A stretch of 64,000 nt of DNA from Verrucomicrobiota bacterium (GCA_022709905.1 JAKLHY010000006.1:124001-188000), one strand, 5' to 3'; shown: positions 36,470-45,956, counted from the stretch's first letter. A program made the numbers and translations. Notes: generated by a model not told the origin, from the sequence alone.

Positions 36470-36918
36470 CAGGGCTGGATGGGATTCGATTTGGCTTCCG
36501 GCCGTTTGGGCGCGGGGATCTGCCCGGATTTGTCCTTTGCCGCCCCTCCAGACGGTTCGTCAAACACAATTCCCGCGCAGACGATCATCATCAACGTGCC
36601 GATCGAAAACACCGTCAGCACTGTTATCACGAGCGCAGCCATGCGCCGTCCGGGCACGTCCAAATGCCCTCCTGCCCAGCTTAAAACCGCCTGGGAAAGC
36701 AGGATAAAACTGACGGGAATAAGCGTCAGCAGAGGCAGGACTTTCTTGGTGTTGCCCAGGATGGTTCTCATGCCCCAGATGAGACATAACGCGCCGCCCG
36801 CCAGACCCGTGATCAGGGTAATCCGGGTGAGAGCCGGCGCCAGGCGATACGCCAAATAACTCAGACCGGCAAGGACAATGCCGTAAGCAATCAGTTCGTA
36901 ACCATGCTGTTTATTCAT
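36469..36918 (-). CDS. Small membrane protein, first of a coupled pair
   Basis: 149 residues from the ATG at 36918 (MNKQHGYELIAYG); the frame is open for 29 more codons upstream, but those carry no membrane segment and I regard them as leader. About four membrane helices, then a Pro/Lys-rich cytoplasmic-looking tail. No family recognised. It is the first gene of the long minus-strand osmo/ion array if transcription reads through, with the dispersed repeat (copy B) about 150 bases upstream. Confidence 0.6.
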   Translation of the reverse strand: MNKQHGYELIAYGIVLAGLSYLAYRLAPALTRITLITGLAGGALCLIWGMRTILGNTKKVLPLLTLIPVSFILLSQAVLSWAGGHLDVPGRRMAALVITVLTVFSIGTLMMIVCAGIVFDEPSGGAAKDKSGQIPAPKRPEAKSNPIQP

Positions 36919-37071
36919 GCGGTGGATCAGGCGAAATGAATCGCCTTGCCACGCGCCGAGCCCCCCCTGCCGGCAACCCATGGGAATCGAGGCAGGACCT
37001 CGCACGGTAGGGCAAATACTCCGCCCGCCGCCGTTTAATCTGAAGCGTCATTGCGTCAAGGCAATTCAATG

Positions 37072-37155
37072 GTTCAGATGGCGGCCCGACCACCCGGGTT
37101 GTCCTCCAACGGCACTGGCGCCGCCGGACCCTTGGACTGAACGCGATGAGCGCGT
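37072..37155. repeat. Dispersed hairpin element, copy B
   Basis: It matches copy A at 18674-18745 over about 65 bases. GTTCAG at its left end and CTGAAC at 37136-37141 are inverted, GGCGGC pairs with GCCGCC inside, and ACGCG/CGCGT forms a small hairpin at 37141-37155. It lies in a 349-base gene-free stretch (36919-37267) that otherwise shows nothing I can name. Confidence 0.6.
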
Positions 37156-37267
37156 CAGTAAATGTAGAATCACTCTTGGCCTGGGAAGGCGTCAAGCATT
37201 CCTTGAAGATCTCTGAACTTTGAAATGACAGGACTGAGGTTTCTTCGGCAAAACACGGTGGGCTATA

Positions 37268-39694
37268 TTAGTTGCGCTGGCGCCGTTTCTCGGCGGCTTC
37301 CAGGTAACGACGCGCCGTGGCATAATCAGGATCGACGCGCAGCGCCTCCCGAAAATGATGAATGGCGTCGTCCATCTTTTGTTGTTTTGCATAAGCCACA
37401 CCCAGATTGAGATGGGCCTCGGCATTATCCGGATTGATTCGGATCGCCTCCTGAAAATGCCCCATGGCCTCGGCATCCTTGCCTTGTCGGGCCAACTCGA
37501 AACCCAGTGTGGATTGGGCCTCGCTAAAATCGCTCTTCAAGCGGATCGCCTCGCGATAGTGCGAGATCGCATCGGTCACTTTCCCCAACTTGGCCAGGGT
37601 GTTGCCCAAGTTGAAATGGATCAAGGCATTGTCGGGATCCAATTCCAGCGCGTGAAGGTAATGGGTCGAGGCTTCGCCCAACTGCCCCTCGCTGTTGAGA
37701 ATTTTGCCCAGGTTCACATACGCCCCCGCGCTGTCGGGCTTGAGCTTCAAGGCGGTTCGATAATGACTCTTGGCTTCCTCGGTTCTCCCCTGTCGGCTGA
37801 ACACCAGCCCGAGATTGACATGGGCCGCTGCAAAGTCGGGCTTCAACCGGAGCGCGGTCTGGCAAAGCGCAATGGCCTCTTCGTAACGCCCCTGATTGGC
37901 ATAGGCCAGTCCGAGTCCATTGTAGGCCTCATGAAAATTCGGAAGGATTTCGATCGCCTTTTCAAAGCAAGCCATGGCTTCGGCCTCCTGCCCCAGCTGG
38001 GACAGGGCATTGCCCAGGTGATAAAAGGCCTCCTCATGGTGCGGCACCCGTTCGATGACCTTGCGCCATTCGGTCACCGCAAATCCATGTTCCCCGTTGC
38101 GCTGATGCAGCTTGGCCAGGTTGAAATGCAGGACCCAATCCTCCGGCGCGCGGGCCAGCGCCTCGGTATATATATCCAACATCTCCCGCATCCGGTTGCT
38201 GTTGAGCAGTCCCCCCAGGCGTTTGGCCTCCGATTCAAGCCGGACATAATGCTCCCGATGGTTGATCTGACGCGTAAAAGGCGGTAACTCCACCCGTTTC
38301 CGAAGGACCTCCGCCACTTCAAACTGATTCCATAACGTCCACGCCAAATGCCGGCCACAAGCCGTTTCGTCCAGCCACGCGGAGTTTGTCTTTGCCCCAT
38401 CCCGAACCTTCACCGGCAACCCCGCGGCAATTTGATCGGCAAAACCAACGGCCAGCCGGTAGTTGCCAGTAAAATTAAAGTGGACATGCTCGGACACGAA
38501 CTCCCAGCCTGAAATTCCGTGCGGGCTGTGTCCATTCAGCAGAGCCTCGCTATCGACCAGATGCACCCCTTGCTGAACTCGATTCGTGGCTTGGCGGATA
38601 ATGATTTCATTCAAATGCGTGTCCGCTCGGAACCGCAAGGTGTCCAGGTCCCGCGCCCGATTCAGCCACGATTTCCCCTCCGCGGTCCGATCCAATGCCA
38701 ATAGAGATCGCCCCACACAGAAAGCGAGATCGGCGGATTGATCATCCAACGCGGCCCCCTGCTGATAAGCCGCCAGGGCCTCGGCGTGTTTTCCCGCCTC
38801 CTCGAACGTAAGACCCTGGCGCAATAACTCCTGACTTTGCTTTGTCGGGTTCTCGCTCAGGCCAGGCCGACTCAGCGAACCAAACGGGGCGCAATCCTTC
38901 ACATTGCCGACGACCGTGCTCACCAAAACCCGGGCTCCCGACCGCCGCCCGAGCCGGATAATGTCACTCAAGTTTTTCTCGAAATGATGATAGACTCGAG
39001 CCAGGCGGGGATCATCGTTTCGCACTTGATGATCCACAAACATCTCCATTCCCCCCCAGGAACGGTTCGCTTGATCGCCTCGGCGCCACCAACGCTGCAC
39101 GGCTTCGAGGACTTGCCCTATGCGGGTGGACTTCAGCCACAAATTGGCGCGCAGGACCGCCAGAGGAGGGGTCTGCGGACCAAACACGGTGCCCGCTCCG
39201 TAGGGGCCCACCACCTCGTTGTTCCCCATGTAGACCAGCCAAAAATCGCCCGCATGCCGGGCGCAGTCGTCCGCAATGGACACAATCGCGTGGGAGTTGA
39301 TCGCGGTCATGGCCGCGTTGACGGCCTCGAAACGCGCGCCAGGAAACCGGTCCCGCAACAACACCTCCAGGATCCGGCCAAAGCCAAAATCGGGTTCCGG
39401 ATCCCCCAAGGCGGCCGATTCGCCCAAAACAAAAATCCGAATCGTTTCCGCCGGTTTATCGGCGGCCATCACGGTCCGCCGAGGTGTCCTCGCGGCTTCC
39501 CGAGGGAAAAATCGCCAGCCGAACTTTTGGTTCTCGATGAAAACCGCCTGTCCGCGAACGGTGGCGGGCAAGTAGAATGATGTCGGATAGCCGTATCCAG
39601 CCAAGCGCAAAGCCCACTCGATCCCCCCCACAATGAAGAGAGGAACAAGCACAATGGCCACCAACCGAAACATCCATTTCCGGCGGCCATTCAT
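37268..39694 (-). CDS. Membrane-anchored SGNH-hydrolase-like/TPR repeat protein
   Basis: 808 residues from the ATG at 39694 (MNGRRKWMFRLVAIVLVPLFIVGG), which gives an N-terminal membrane anchor or signal; the frame extends upstream another 49 codons without recognisable sequence. First part: SGNH-like blocks, FVLGESAALGDP (Ser block), YMGNNEVVGPYG (Asn block) and EHVHFNFTGNYRLA near the His block. A TPR-like stretch (EEAGKHAEALAAYQQGAAL) is inserted in the middle. The last 300 residues are eight or more tidy TPRs (EAYNGLGLAYANQGRYEEAIALCQ and similar). SGNH enzymes act as esterases or acyltransferases on exported glycans; TPRs bind partners. The combination suggests an envelope polysaccharide-modifying or assembly protein. 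Confidence 0.75.
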   Translation of the reverse strand: MNGRRKWMFRLVAIVLVPLFIVGGIEWALRLAGYGYPTSFYLPATVRGQAVFIENQKFGWRFFPREAARTPRRTVMAADKPAETIRIFVLGESAALGDPEPDFGFGRILEVLLRDRFPGARFEAVNAAMTAINSHAIVSIADDCARHAGDFWLVYMGNNEVVGPYGAGTVFGPQTPPLAVLRANLWLKSTRIGQVLEAVQRWWRRGDQANRSWGGMEMFVDHQVRNDDPRLARVYHHFEKNLSDIIRLGRRSGARVLVSTVVGNVKDCAPFGSLSRPGLSENPTKQSQELLRQGLTFEEAGKHAEALAAYQQGAALDDQSADLAFCVGRSLLALDRTAEGKSWLNRARDLDTLRFRADTHLNEIIIRQATNRVQQGVHLVDSEALLNGHSPHGISGWEFVSEHVHFNFTGNYRLAVGFADQIAAGLPVKVRDGAKTNSAWLDETACGRHLAWTLWNQFEVAEVLRKRVELPPFTRQINHREHYVRLESEAKRLGGLLNSNRMREMLDIYTEALARAPEDWVLHFNLAKLHQRNGEHGFAVTEWRKVIERVPHHEEAFYHLGNALSQLGQEAEAMACFEKAIEILPNFHEAYNGLGLAYANQGRYEEAIALCQTALRLKPDFAAAHVNLGLVFSRQGRTEEAKSHYRTALKLKPDSAGAYVNLGKILNSEGQLGEASTHYLHALELDPDNALIHFNLGNTLAKLGKVTDAISHYREAIRLKSDFSEAQSTLGFELARQGKDAEAMGHFQEAIRINPDNAEAHLNLGVAYAKQQKMDDAIHHFREALRVDPDYATARRYLEAAEKRRQRN

Positions 39695-39881
39695 GGCGGG
39701 TATTGAGGAGACCTGGACACGCCCGATCGAAGGCAGACCGGAACCGGCGGTGGCGCAAATCGGGCTTTGAGCTGAACCAGCCGACGAACCTTCCCCGCTC
39801 AGTTTTCGCCTTTTCTTCCCGGGTTTCACAATTCCGGGCAATGATTTCCACTTGGGCGACCGTTCAGCATTTCACCCTGGT

Positions 39882-41297
39882 CTACAGCTGCCAGCCCTTC
39901 CGATACTCGCGTTTGACCCAGGCATTGAGTTCCGGCATGTTTGTGACCTTCATATTCGGGCCGTCCCACTCGATCTTTCTTTTTTCGCCGGCGTGCTGGG
40001 CCAGATTACCCAGGAGGGCAAATTCGGTTAAGCGCGTTCCATACTCGAAACTGACCGCCGTTTCGGTGTTGCGCGCTCGGCAGGCCTCGATGAAATTCTT
40101 GAAAACGCCCTCTTTGAAACGCGGCAGGCTCTGGGGCGGCACAGGCGTCTTTTTCATCGAGTCCCATGGCACCACGTGCATGTCCTGGCCATACGTGCCC
40201 GTATAAATGATCCCCTTCTCCCCGACATACAGCGTGCCGCTGTCCCCGCTATCCAGGTCTTCCTCAGGATATTTCTTGCGCAATTCCTTGAGTAAGGACG
40301 GCAAGTTCCGGGCCTCGCCAACGGCCTTGCGGAGCCCGCCCACTGGCTCGGCTGTGGTCGTTTTGTTCAAGCCTTCATACCAATAAACCTTCACCGGAGG
40401 CGCGTCTCCCCGGGCCGGAAAATCCCAACGAATCCGGCTGCCTGTGGGATAACGCTCGTCACTGCCCCCGCGGATTTCCTCGGCTTCAACGCTGGTGGGA
40501 TGCTCCAGCTTGAGGGCCCAATACACGCCATCCAGCACATGACACCCCATGTTGCCGATCGAACCGTTGCCAAAATCATACCAGCCATGCCATTCATGCG
40601 GATGCAGGTCCGAATGGTAATCACGATACGGCGCCGGCCCGATCCACTCGTCCCAGTGCAACCCCGCCGGAACCGGTTCGACCGGCGGCCGCTGTCCCAC
40701 GCCGCCGTTGGCGCGGTCGGTCCAGCTATGGGTCTCGGTAATCTTGCCGATGGCGCCCGCCCAGATGTATTCGCACAGTCTGCGGTAGCCTTCGTCACAA
40801 TGCCCCTGATTGCCCATTTGGGTGGGGACCTTGAATTTTTGCGCCATTTCGCGCAATTGCCGGGCCTCGGCAATATCGCGGCAAACCGGTTTCTCACAAT
40901 AAACCCCGATCCCCAGTCGCATGGCCATGATTGCCGGCAAGGCATGCTGATGGTTCGGAGTGGCAATAAACACGGCATCCAATTCCTTGCCGATTTCGTC
41001 GAACATCTTCCGATAATCGACATACACCCGCACTTTTTCGGGATCCTGATTCTTGCTCTGAAGCCATTTCTTGACGGCTCCCACCCGAGGATCCGACACC
41101 TCCACCAGCGCCACCAGGGTCTCATTGACCGCGGCTCCCAAATGGGTCATGCCCCGCCCTCCGCCGCCGATCAGGGCGTAACGCAGCTTCCCGCCGCCTC
41201 CGTTCGCAGCCAGCAGGTTCAGGCCCGGCGCCATCCGGACCGACGATAACGCACCGGCCGCCAGCGCGGCGCGTTTGAGAAAATGTCGACGATTCAT
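39882..41297 (-). CDS. Tat-exported Gfo/Idh/MocA family oxidoreductase (copy 1)
   Basis: 471 residues. The N-terminus MNRRHFLKRAALAAGAL is a twin-arginine signal. Rossmann domain: YALIGGGGRGMTHLG, VSDPRVGAV, and FIATPNHQHALPAIMAM followed by the conserved YCEKPVCRDIAEAR (the EKP Lys). The C-terminal domain includes WYDFGNGSIGNMGCHVLDGVYWAL. The family oxidises or reduces sugars and inositols with tightly bound NAD(P). Tat export of folded, cofactor-loaded enzyme fits periplasmic sugar conversion, which is common in Verrucomicrobiota and Planctomycetes. Substrate unknown. It is similar in plan to the gene at 44515. Confidence 0.88.
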   Translation of the reverse strand: MNRRHFLKRAALAAGALSSVRMAPGLNLLAANGGGGKLRYALIGGGGRGMTHLGAAVNETLVALVEVSDPRVGAVKKWLQSKNQDPEKVRVYVDYRKMFDEIGKELDAVFIATPNHQHALPAIMAMRLGIGVYCEKPVCRDIAEARQLREMAQKFKVPTQMGNQGHCDEGYRRLCEYIWAGAIGKITETHSWTDRANGGVGQRPPVEPVPAGLHWDEWIGPAPYRDYHSDLHPHEWHGWYDFGNGSIGNMGCHVLDGVYWALKLEHPTSVEAEEIRGGSDERYPTGSRIRWDFPARGDAPPVKVYWYEGLNKTTTAEPVGGLRKAVGEARNLPSLLKELRKKYPEEDLDSGDSGTLYVGEKGIIYTGTYGQDMHVVPWDSMKKTPVPPQSLPRFKEGVFKNFIEACRARNTETAVSFEYGTRLTEFALLGNLAQHAGEKRKIEWDGPNMKVTNMPELNAWVKREYRKGWQL

Positions 41298-41452
41298 ATG
41301 GATTTCAACTCATGGTTTTATCGAACAATCCCGTCCTGTTCAAGCAACGAGGCGAGAAAAATTCTTGTCCAAATCCCTGGGTATCCTCCGCGGACTTCGC
41401 GATGCAACCTCGGTCTCGGCCTCGGTGGCTGGGCTTCACCTCGATAAACGCC

Positions 41453-42550
41453 TCAGGCCTCTCGAGGGATCAGGTGAATGTGCGGGGCCTTGACCAGCGC
41501 AAAGACACGCTCGCCTTCGGCCAAGCCCATCTGGTCGCAGGCTTGCTTGGTCAACAGGGCGGCCAGCGGAAATCCGCAGTCCAGATCCACCCGAACCAGG
41601 GGGCCTTCTCGAGACAACGCCCGGACCACGCCCGCCCAATGATTGCGCGGGCTGCTCCGGTCGTCCTCGCCCCGGCTCAGGATCACGTCTTCCGCCCGGA
41701 TACAGACAAAAACGGTGCGGACATCGGCAGGTAAATTTTCTGCCAGGGCGGTGACCGATGCGTTCTTCACACTAACTTGGACCAAGCCTTCGCCGAAATG
41801 AACGACATGGCCCGGTTGTATGGTTTCGACCGCGACGATGCCCGCGACCGCCAGGCTGCTGGGCCGGCTGAAAATCTCGGGAACCGCGCCTTGCTGAACG
41901 ACGCGTCCCTCGTGCATGACCACCAGATGATCGCCCAAGGCCAGCGCCTCCTGGCGGTCGTGGGTGACCAGCAACGTCGGCACATTGAACCGTATCAGTA
42001 ATCCGCGAAGCTCGCCGCGCAAACGCACACGCATCGGCGCGTCCAGGGCGGAAAGCGGTTCATCGAGCAAGAGGAGACGCGGGCGCCGCACTAGGGCGCG
42101 GGCCAGGGCGATCCTCTGCTGCTGGCCCCCGGACAGTTCGCCTGGCAAACGCTTCTCCATTCCCGCCAGGCCCATCCAGTCCAGGATCTCGGCCACCAAC
42201 CGCCGACGATCGGCCAAAGCCAGGCCATGCAAACCATAGGCAATGTTTTGTTCCACGCTCAGATGCGGAAACAATCCGTAATCTTGCGGCACGAATCCAA
42301 CATGCCTCAGTCGGGCAGGCAGCGAATGCTTCCTCGAAGCCTCGAACCAAACCTCGTCGCCAAATCGGATCAGGCCCTCGTCCGGTTTCTCGAGTCCGGC
42401 CAAACAACGCAACACGGTCGTCTTGCCCGCGCCGGAGGCGCCAAACAACACCGTCACGCCCCCCTTTTCCGAGGTTCGCAGCGCTTCCACGCAAATCATC
42501 GGTCCGTTATCAAACCGCTTTGTAAAACTGGCGCTGAGTCCGGTGTTCAT
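41453..42550 (-). CDS. modC: Molybdate ABC transporter ATPase
   Basis: 365 residues. ABC ATPase: Walker A LFGASGAGKTTVLR, Q-loop VPQDYGLFPHL, signature LSGGQQQRIALARAL, Walker B LLLLDEP, and switch His in LVTHDRQEAL. A C-terminal MOP-like regulatory domain (about 290-360, NHWAGVVRALSREGPLVRVDL) that binds molybdate is typical of ModC. It overlaps modB by 4 bases (ATGA). Confidence 0.9.
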   Translation of the reverse strand: MNTGLSASFTKRFDNGPMICVEALRTSEKGGVTVLFGASGAGKTTVLRCLAGLEKPDEGLIRFGDEVWFEASRKHSLPARLRHVGFVPQDYGLFPHLSVEQNIAYGLHGLALADRRRLVAEILDWMGLAGMEKRLPGELSGGQQQRIALARALVRRPRLLLLDEPLSALDAPMRVRLRGELRGLLIRFNVPTLLVTHDRQEALALGDHLVVMHEGRVVQQGAVPEIFSRPSSLAVAGIVAVETIQPGHVVHFGEGLVQVSVKNASVTALAENLPADVRTVFVCIRAEDVILSRGEDDRSSPRNHWAGVVRALSREGPLVRVDLDCGFPLAALLTKQACDQMGLAEGERVFALVKAPHIHLIPREA

Positions 42551-43215
42551 GGCCTGCGTCGGCGCAATAAAAGTTCACTCCCCCAGACCGCGGCAAACGC
42601 GATCAAGGCCGCCACCGCCGCCAGCGTCCAGGCATGACCATCCTCCCCCAGTTGAACATGATGATAAATCGCAACCGAAAGCGTCGTGGTCTGACCCGGG
42701 ATATTGCCAGCCACCATGATCGTGGCGCCGAACTCGCCCAACGCCCGCGCAAAAGCCAAGAGCATGCCCGCCAGCACCCCCCGGCGCGCCAGCGGCAGCG
42801 TGATGGTGAAAAAGACCCGCCATTCCCCCGCGCCCAGCGTTCGGGCTAATTGCTCGAAACGCGGGTTCACCTCCTCGATCGCCGTCCGCGTCGCCCGCAC
42901 AAACAACGGCAGCGACATCACCGCCAGCGCCAACACGACCGCCTTCCAGGTAAACACAATCTCGACATCGAACCGTTCGTACAGCCACCGGCCAAACGGC
43001 CCCCGCCGGCCCAAGAGTCTCAGCAACACCAGCCCGGTCACAACCGGCGGAAGCACGAGCGGCAACGAAACCAAGGTCTCCACAATGGCCTTGCCGCGCC
43101 ACTGGCGCCTCGCCATCAGCCAGGCCAATCCCAAACCGCCCGGCAGGATGAAGACCGTGCTTAGTAACGCCATCGCGGCGCTGAAATAAATAAATTGCCA
43201 TTCCTCAGCCGTCAC
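42547..43215 (-). CDS. modB: Molybdate ABC transporter permease
   Basis: 222 residues, about five to six membrane helices. The EAA loop (RTLGAGEWRVFFTITLPLARRGVLAGMLLAFARALGEFGATIMVAG) has the EFG-AT pattern of ModB. It pairs with ModC through that loop. Its stop overlaps the modC start, and modA lies 89 bases upstream. Confidence 0.92.
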   Translation of the reverse strand: MTAEEWQFIYFSAAMALLSTVFILPGGLGLAWLMARRQWRGKAIVETLVSLPLVLPPVVTGLVLLRLLGRRGPFGRWLYERFDVEIVFTWKAVVLALAVMSLPLFVRATRTAIEEVNPRFEQLARTLGAGEWRVFFTITLPLARRGVLAGMLLAFARALGEFGATIMVAGNIPGQTTTLSVAIYHHVQLGEDGHAWTLAAVAALIAFAAVWGSELLLRRRRP

Positions 43216-43304
43216 ACTTCTCCTTGGTGTTCAGGGCACTTCTAATAATGCGTTTCACTTTGGGCCTTATCCTTCGGTGCATTAGTCCAATTCCCAGGCA
43301 TGCT

Positions 43305-44078
43305 TCACGTTCCAGATTCATTGGACAAGAGGATGAATCCATGCTTTTCGAACACTCTCCCCGCCTCGTTCCCGGCCAGATACTCGAGGAACTTCCCTGC
43401 GGCTTCCGATTGCCTCGAACCCTTCACCCTCGCCACCGGATAACGGATCGCCGGGCCTTCCGAACGGGGTATTTCAAACGCCACCTTCACCTTCCGGGAG
43501 ATCTTGGCGTCGGTCCGATACACCATGCCGGCATCCACATTCCCGGATTCGACCGCCGCCAGCACCGCCCGAACGTTTTCGCAGGGAATCATCTTCTTCT
43601 CCACCGCGCCCCAAAGCTCGAGCTTCGTCAGATACACCTTCGCATAATTGCCTGCCGGAACCGTTCGCGGATCCCCTAGAGCGAGCCTTTTCACTCCCGC
43701 AGCCGCCAGGTCCCGAGCTGAATCGATCGCGATTGAACTGTCCGCCAGCGTCACGACCACAAGCAAGTTCGAAAGCAGACTTCGACGCGTTCCCTTCACC
43801 ACTAAATCTTTCTTCTCAATCCTGTCCATCATGACCTCGTCCGCGGAGAAAAAGATGTCCGCGGGCGCGCTTTCCTCGATCTGCCGCGCCAACGGACCCG
43901 ACGCCGCAAAGTTGAATACGATCTTGTCGCCGGTTCGCGTTGCGTAGAGATCGGCAATCGCCTTCAGAGCGTCCGTCAGGCTGGCGGCGGCAAACACGGT
44001 GAGGGTCGCGGCACCAACCGTCCATGGCATCGCCAGGATGGCCATCGCGAGAATTCGAGTGAACACAGACTTTTTCAT
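43305..44078 (-). CDS. modA: Molybdate-binding periplasmic protein
   Basis: 257 residues from the ATG at 44078 (MKKSVFTRILAMAILAMPWTVGA), a clear signal peptide; earlier in-frame codons add 14 residues without function. The mature N-terminus TLTVFAAASLTDALKAIA, then FNFAASGPLARQIEESAPADIFFSA and GDPRTVPAGNYAKVYL, are the oxyanion-binding segments of ModA. It delivers molybdate (or tungstate) to ModBC. Order is modA-modB-modC on one strand. No ModE-type palindrome was found upstream. Confidence 0.92.
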   Translation of the reverse strand: MKKSVFTRILAMAILAMPWTVGAATLTVFAAASLTDALKAIADLYATRTGDKIVFNFAASGPLARQIEESAPADIFFSADEVMMDRIEKKDLVVKGTRRSLLSNLLVVVTLADSSIAIDSARDLAAAGVKRLALGDPRTVPAGNYAKVYLTKLELWGAVEKKMIPCENVRAVLAAVESGNVDAGMVYRTDAKISRKVKVAFEIPRSEGPAIRYPVARVKGSRQSEAAGKFLEYLAGNEAGRVFEKHGFILLSNESGT

Positions 44079-44514
44079 CGAGCTTGCGGGCTTCGGATAT
44101 TCTCGGATTGTACATGGCACGATGGGGGGAACTCAAGCCAGGGTACCGAAGACCGCCTCCAGCGATCCAACACGCCCTCCCACCCGGAATCCCACAAATG
44201 CGCTCTCAATATTTCAGGACCTTCGTATTGCAGAGGAGTCCGCAGGATAGAAGACAGCTGGATAGCCTCAAAAATGCATTTATTTTGAGTCTTTTGTGGC
44301 CATTCATTAGTCATCGATCTTGCAGTCTGCTGAGTAAGATGTTTGACACCAGGGCTCGGGGGATCAGAATCAGCTTCATGTTCCACAAGTTACGCGCAAG
44401 GGCAGCGTCCACCACAAGCCGTGCGTTCGGTATTCCGCCGTCGGGAGACGGAGGGCTGTCTGACCGGCTGAAGAAGGGACACCCAGCCGCGCCCTCAGAA
44501 CCAGGAGATGATCG
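44079..44514. other. Gene-free stretch between divergent modA and a Tat oxidoreductase gene
   Basis: 436 bases. Frames on both strands are open but have no start context or family resemblance, so I treat them as non-coding. An AGGAG Shine-Dalgarno sequence at its right end precedes the ATG at 44515. An AT-rich patch at about 44270-44320 is the likeliest promoter zone. Confidence 0.4.
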
Positions 44515-45936
44515 ATGAACCCATCCGATTTCAAAAAACAAGGCTTCGGTCTGTCCCGTCGTCGTTTTCTTGGCCGCACGGCGGCCGTCGCGGCGCTGAC
44601 GATTGTGCCCCGGCACGTCCTGGGTGGCGCTGGCCAGGTGGCGCCCAGTGACAAGACCACGCTGGCCTGCATCGGCCTCGGATCCCAGGGAACCGAAAAT
44701 CTCGATGCCTTTCTCAAGTTCCCCGAAATCCAGGTCGTCGCCGTTTGCGATGTCAACCGGGAGAGCGGCGGTTACTTGTCGTGGTATTGGGGACAAGGCA
44801 AGGAACGACGCAAGGCTGGCCGCGAACCCGCCCGCCGGACGGTGGACAAACATTACGGAGAACACCAACGATCCGGCCAATACAAGGGCTGTGCGGCCTA
44901 TGCCGATTATCGCGAACTGCTGGCCCGCGAAGACGTGGACGCCGTGATGATTGCCACGCCTGACCATGCCCATGCGGTCATCACGCTGGCCGCCCTTCAA
45001 AAGAAACGGCATGTCTATTGCGAAAAACCCTTGACCTGGTCGGTGGCTGAGGCGCGCCGGGTCTCTGAAGCGGCCCGCCAGGCGGGCGTCGCCACCCAGA
45101 TGGGCAACATGGGACAGGCCGAGGAATCGGCGCGCCGCATCTGCGAAATCCTCTGGGATGGAGCGATCGGGTCGGTGCGCGAAGTGCAGGTCTGGAGCCC
45201 GGCCCGGTTCTGGAGACCCTCCCTGTATGAGGAACGCCCCAAGGAAACCCCGCCCGTCCCCGATGGATTGGAGTGGGACTTGTGGTTGGGACCGGCGCCG
45301 CATCGGCCTTATCATCCGGAGTATCATCCCTGGACATGGCGCAACTGGTGGGATTTCGGCACGGGTCTGCTGGGAGATCTGGGGTGCCACAAGCTATCGA
45401 CCGTATTCAAGGCGCTCAAGCTGGGACATCCGGTAAGCATCGAAGCGTGTTCGACCAAGATCAATCCGGAAACCTACCCAATGGGGGTCATCGCGCGCTA
45501 TGAATTCCCCGCCCGCGGCGATCTGGCGCCCGTCACGCTCACTTGGTATGACGGCGGGTTGCGGCCTCCGCGTCCGCCGGAAATGCTGCCTGACGAACCC
45601 ATGCGCGACATTATCTACATCGGCGATCGGGGCAAGCTCATGGGCGAACGCCTCGTCCCAGAGTCGCGGATGGAAAGCTACAAGCAGCCCCCCAAAACAC
45701 TGCCCCGCTCTCCGGGTCATTACTACGAATTCGTCGCCGCCTGTCGGGGCGGCCCGCCGGCCGGATCCAATTTCGTCGATCACGCGGGCCTGTTGTCCGA
45801 GGTCTGCCTGCTGGGCAATGTCGCCTTGCGCGCACAGAAAAAGCTGGCATGGGACGGCCCCCGCATGCGCATTACCAACGACGACAATGCCAATAAGTTG
45901 CTGCAGCGCGAATACCGCTCGGGTTGGACGATGTGA
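44515..45936 (+). CDS. Tat-exported Gfo/Idh/MocA family oxidoreductase (copy 2)
   Basis: 473 residues; the start is supported by AGGAG upstream. Twin-arginine signal LSRRRFLGRTAAVAAL. Rossmann part: CIGLGSQGTENLDAFL, VAVCDVNRESGG, MIATPDHAHAVITLAAL and VYCEKPLTWSVAEAR. The region after WWDFGTGLLGDLGCHKLSTVFKALKLGH is the substrate domain. NAD(P)-dependent, predicted periplasmic. Compared with copy 1 it carries an insertion after the second beta strand (YLSWYWGQGKERRKAG and following), a feature of a subgroup common in this phylum. Substrate unknown. Confidence 0.88.
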   Translation: MNPSDFKKQGFGLSRRRFLGRTAAVAALTIVPRHVLGGAGQVAPSDKTTLACIGLGSQGTENLDAFLKFPEIQVVAVCDVNRESGGYLSWYWGQGKERRKAGREPARRTVDKHYGEHQRSGQYKGCAAYADYRELLAREDVDAVMIATPDHAHAVITLAALQKKRHVYCEKPLTWSVAEARRVSEAARQAGVATQMGNMGQAEESARRICEILWDGAIGSVREVQVWSPARFWRPSLYEERPKETPPVPDGLEWDLWLGPAPHRPYHPEYHPWTWRNWWDFGTGLLGDLGCHKLSTVFKALKLGHPVSIEACSTKINPETYPMGVIARYEFPARGDLAPVTLTWYDGGLRPPRPPEMLPDEPMRDIIYIGDRGKLMGERLVPESRMESYKQPPKTLPRSPGHYYEFVAACRGGPPAGSNFVDHAGLLSEVCLLGNVALRAQKKLAWDGPRMRITNDDNANKLLQREYRSGWTM

Positions 45937-45956
45937 TGCCGATAGCCTGTGAAATG

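Noticed and set aside
44084..44518. 144-codon open frame on the plus strand between modA and the oxidoreductase
   Set aside because: No signal, membrane segment or family resemblance, and it runs into the well-supported downstream start.
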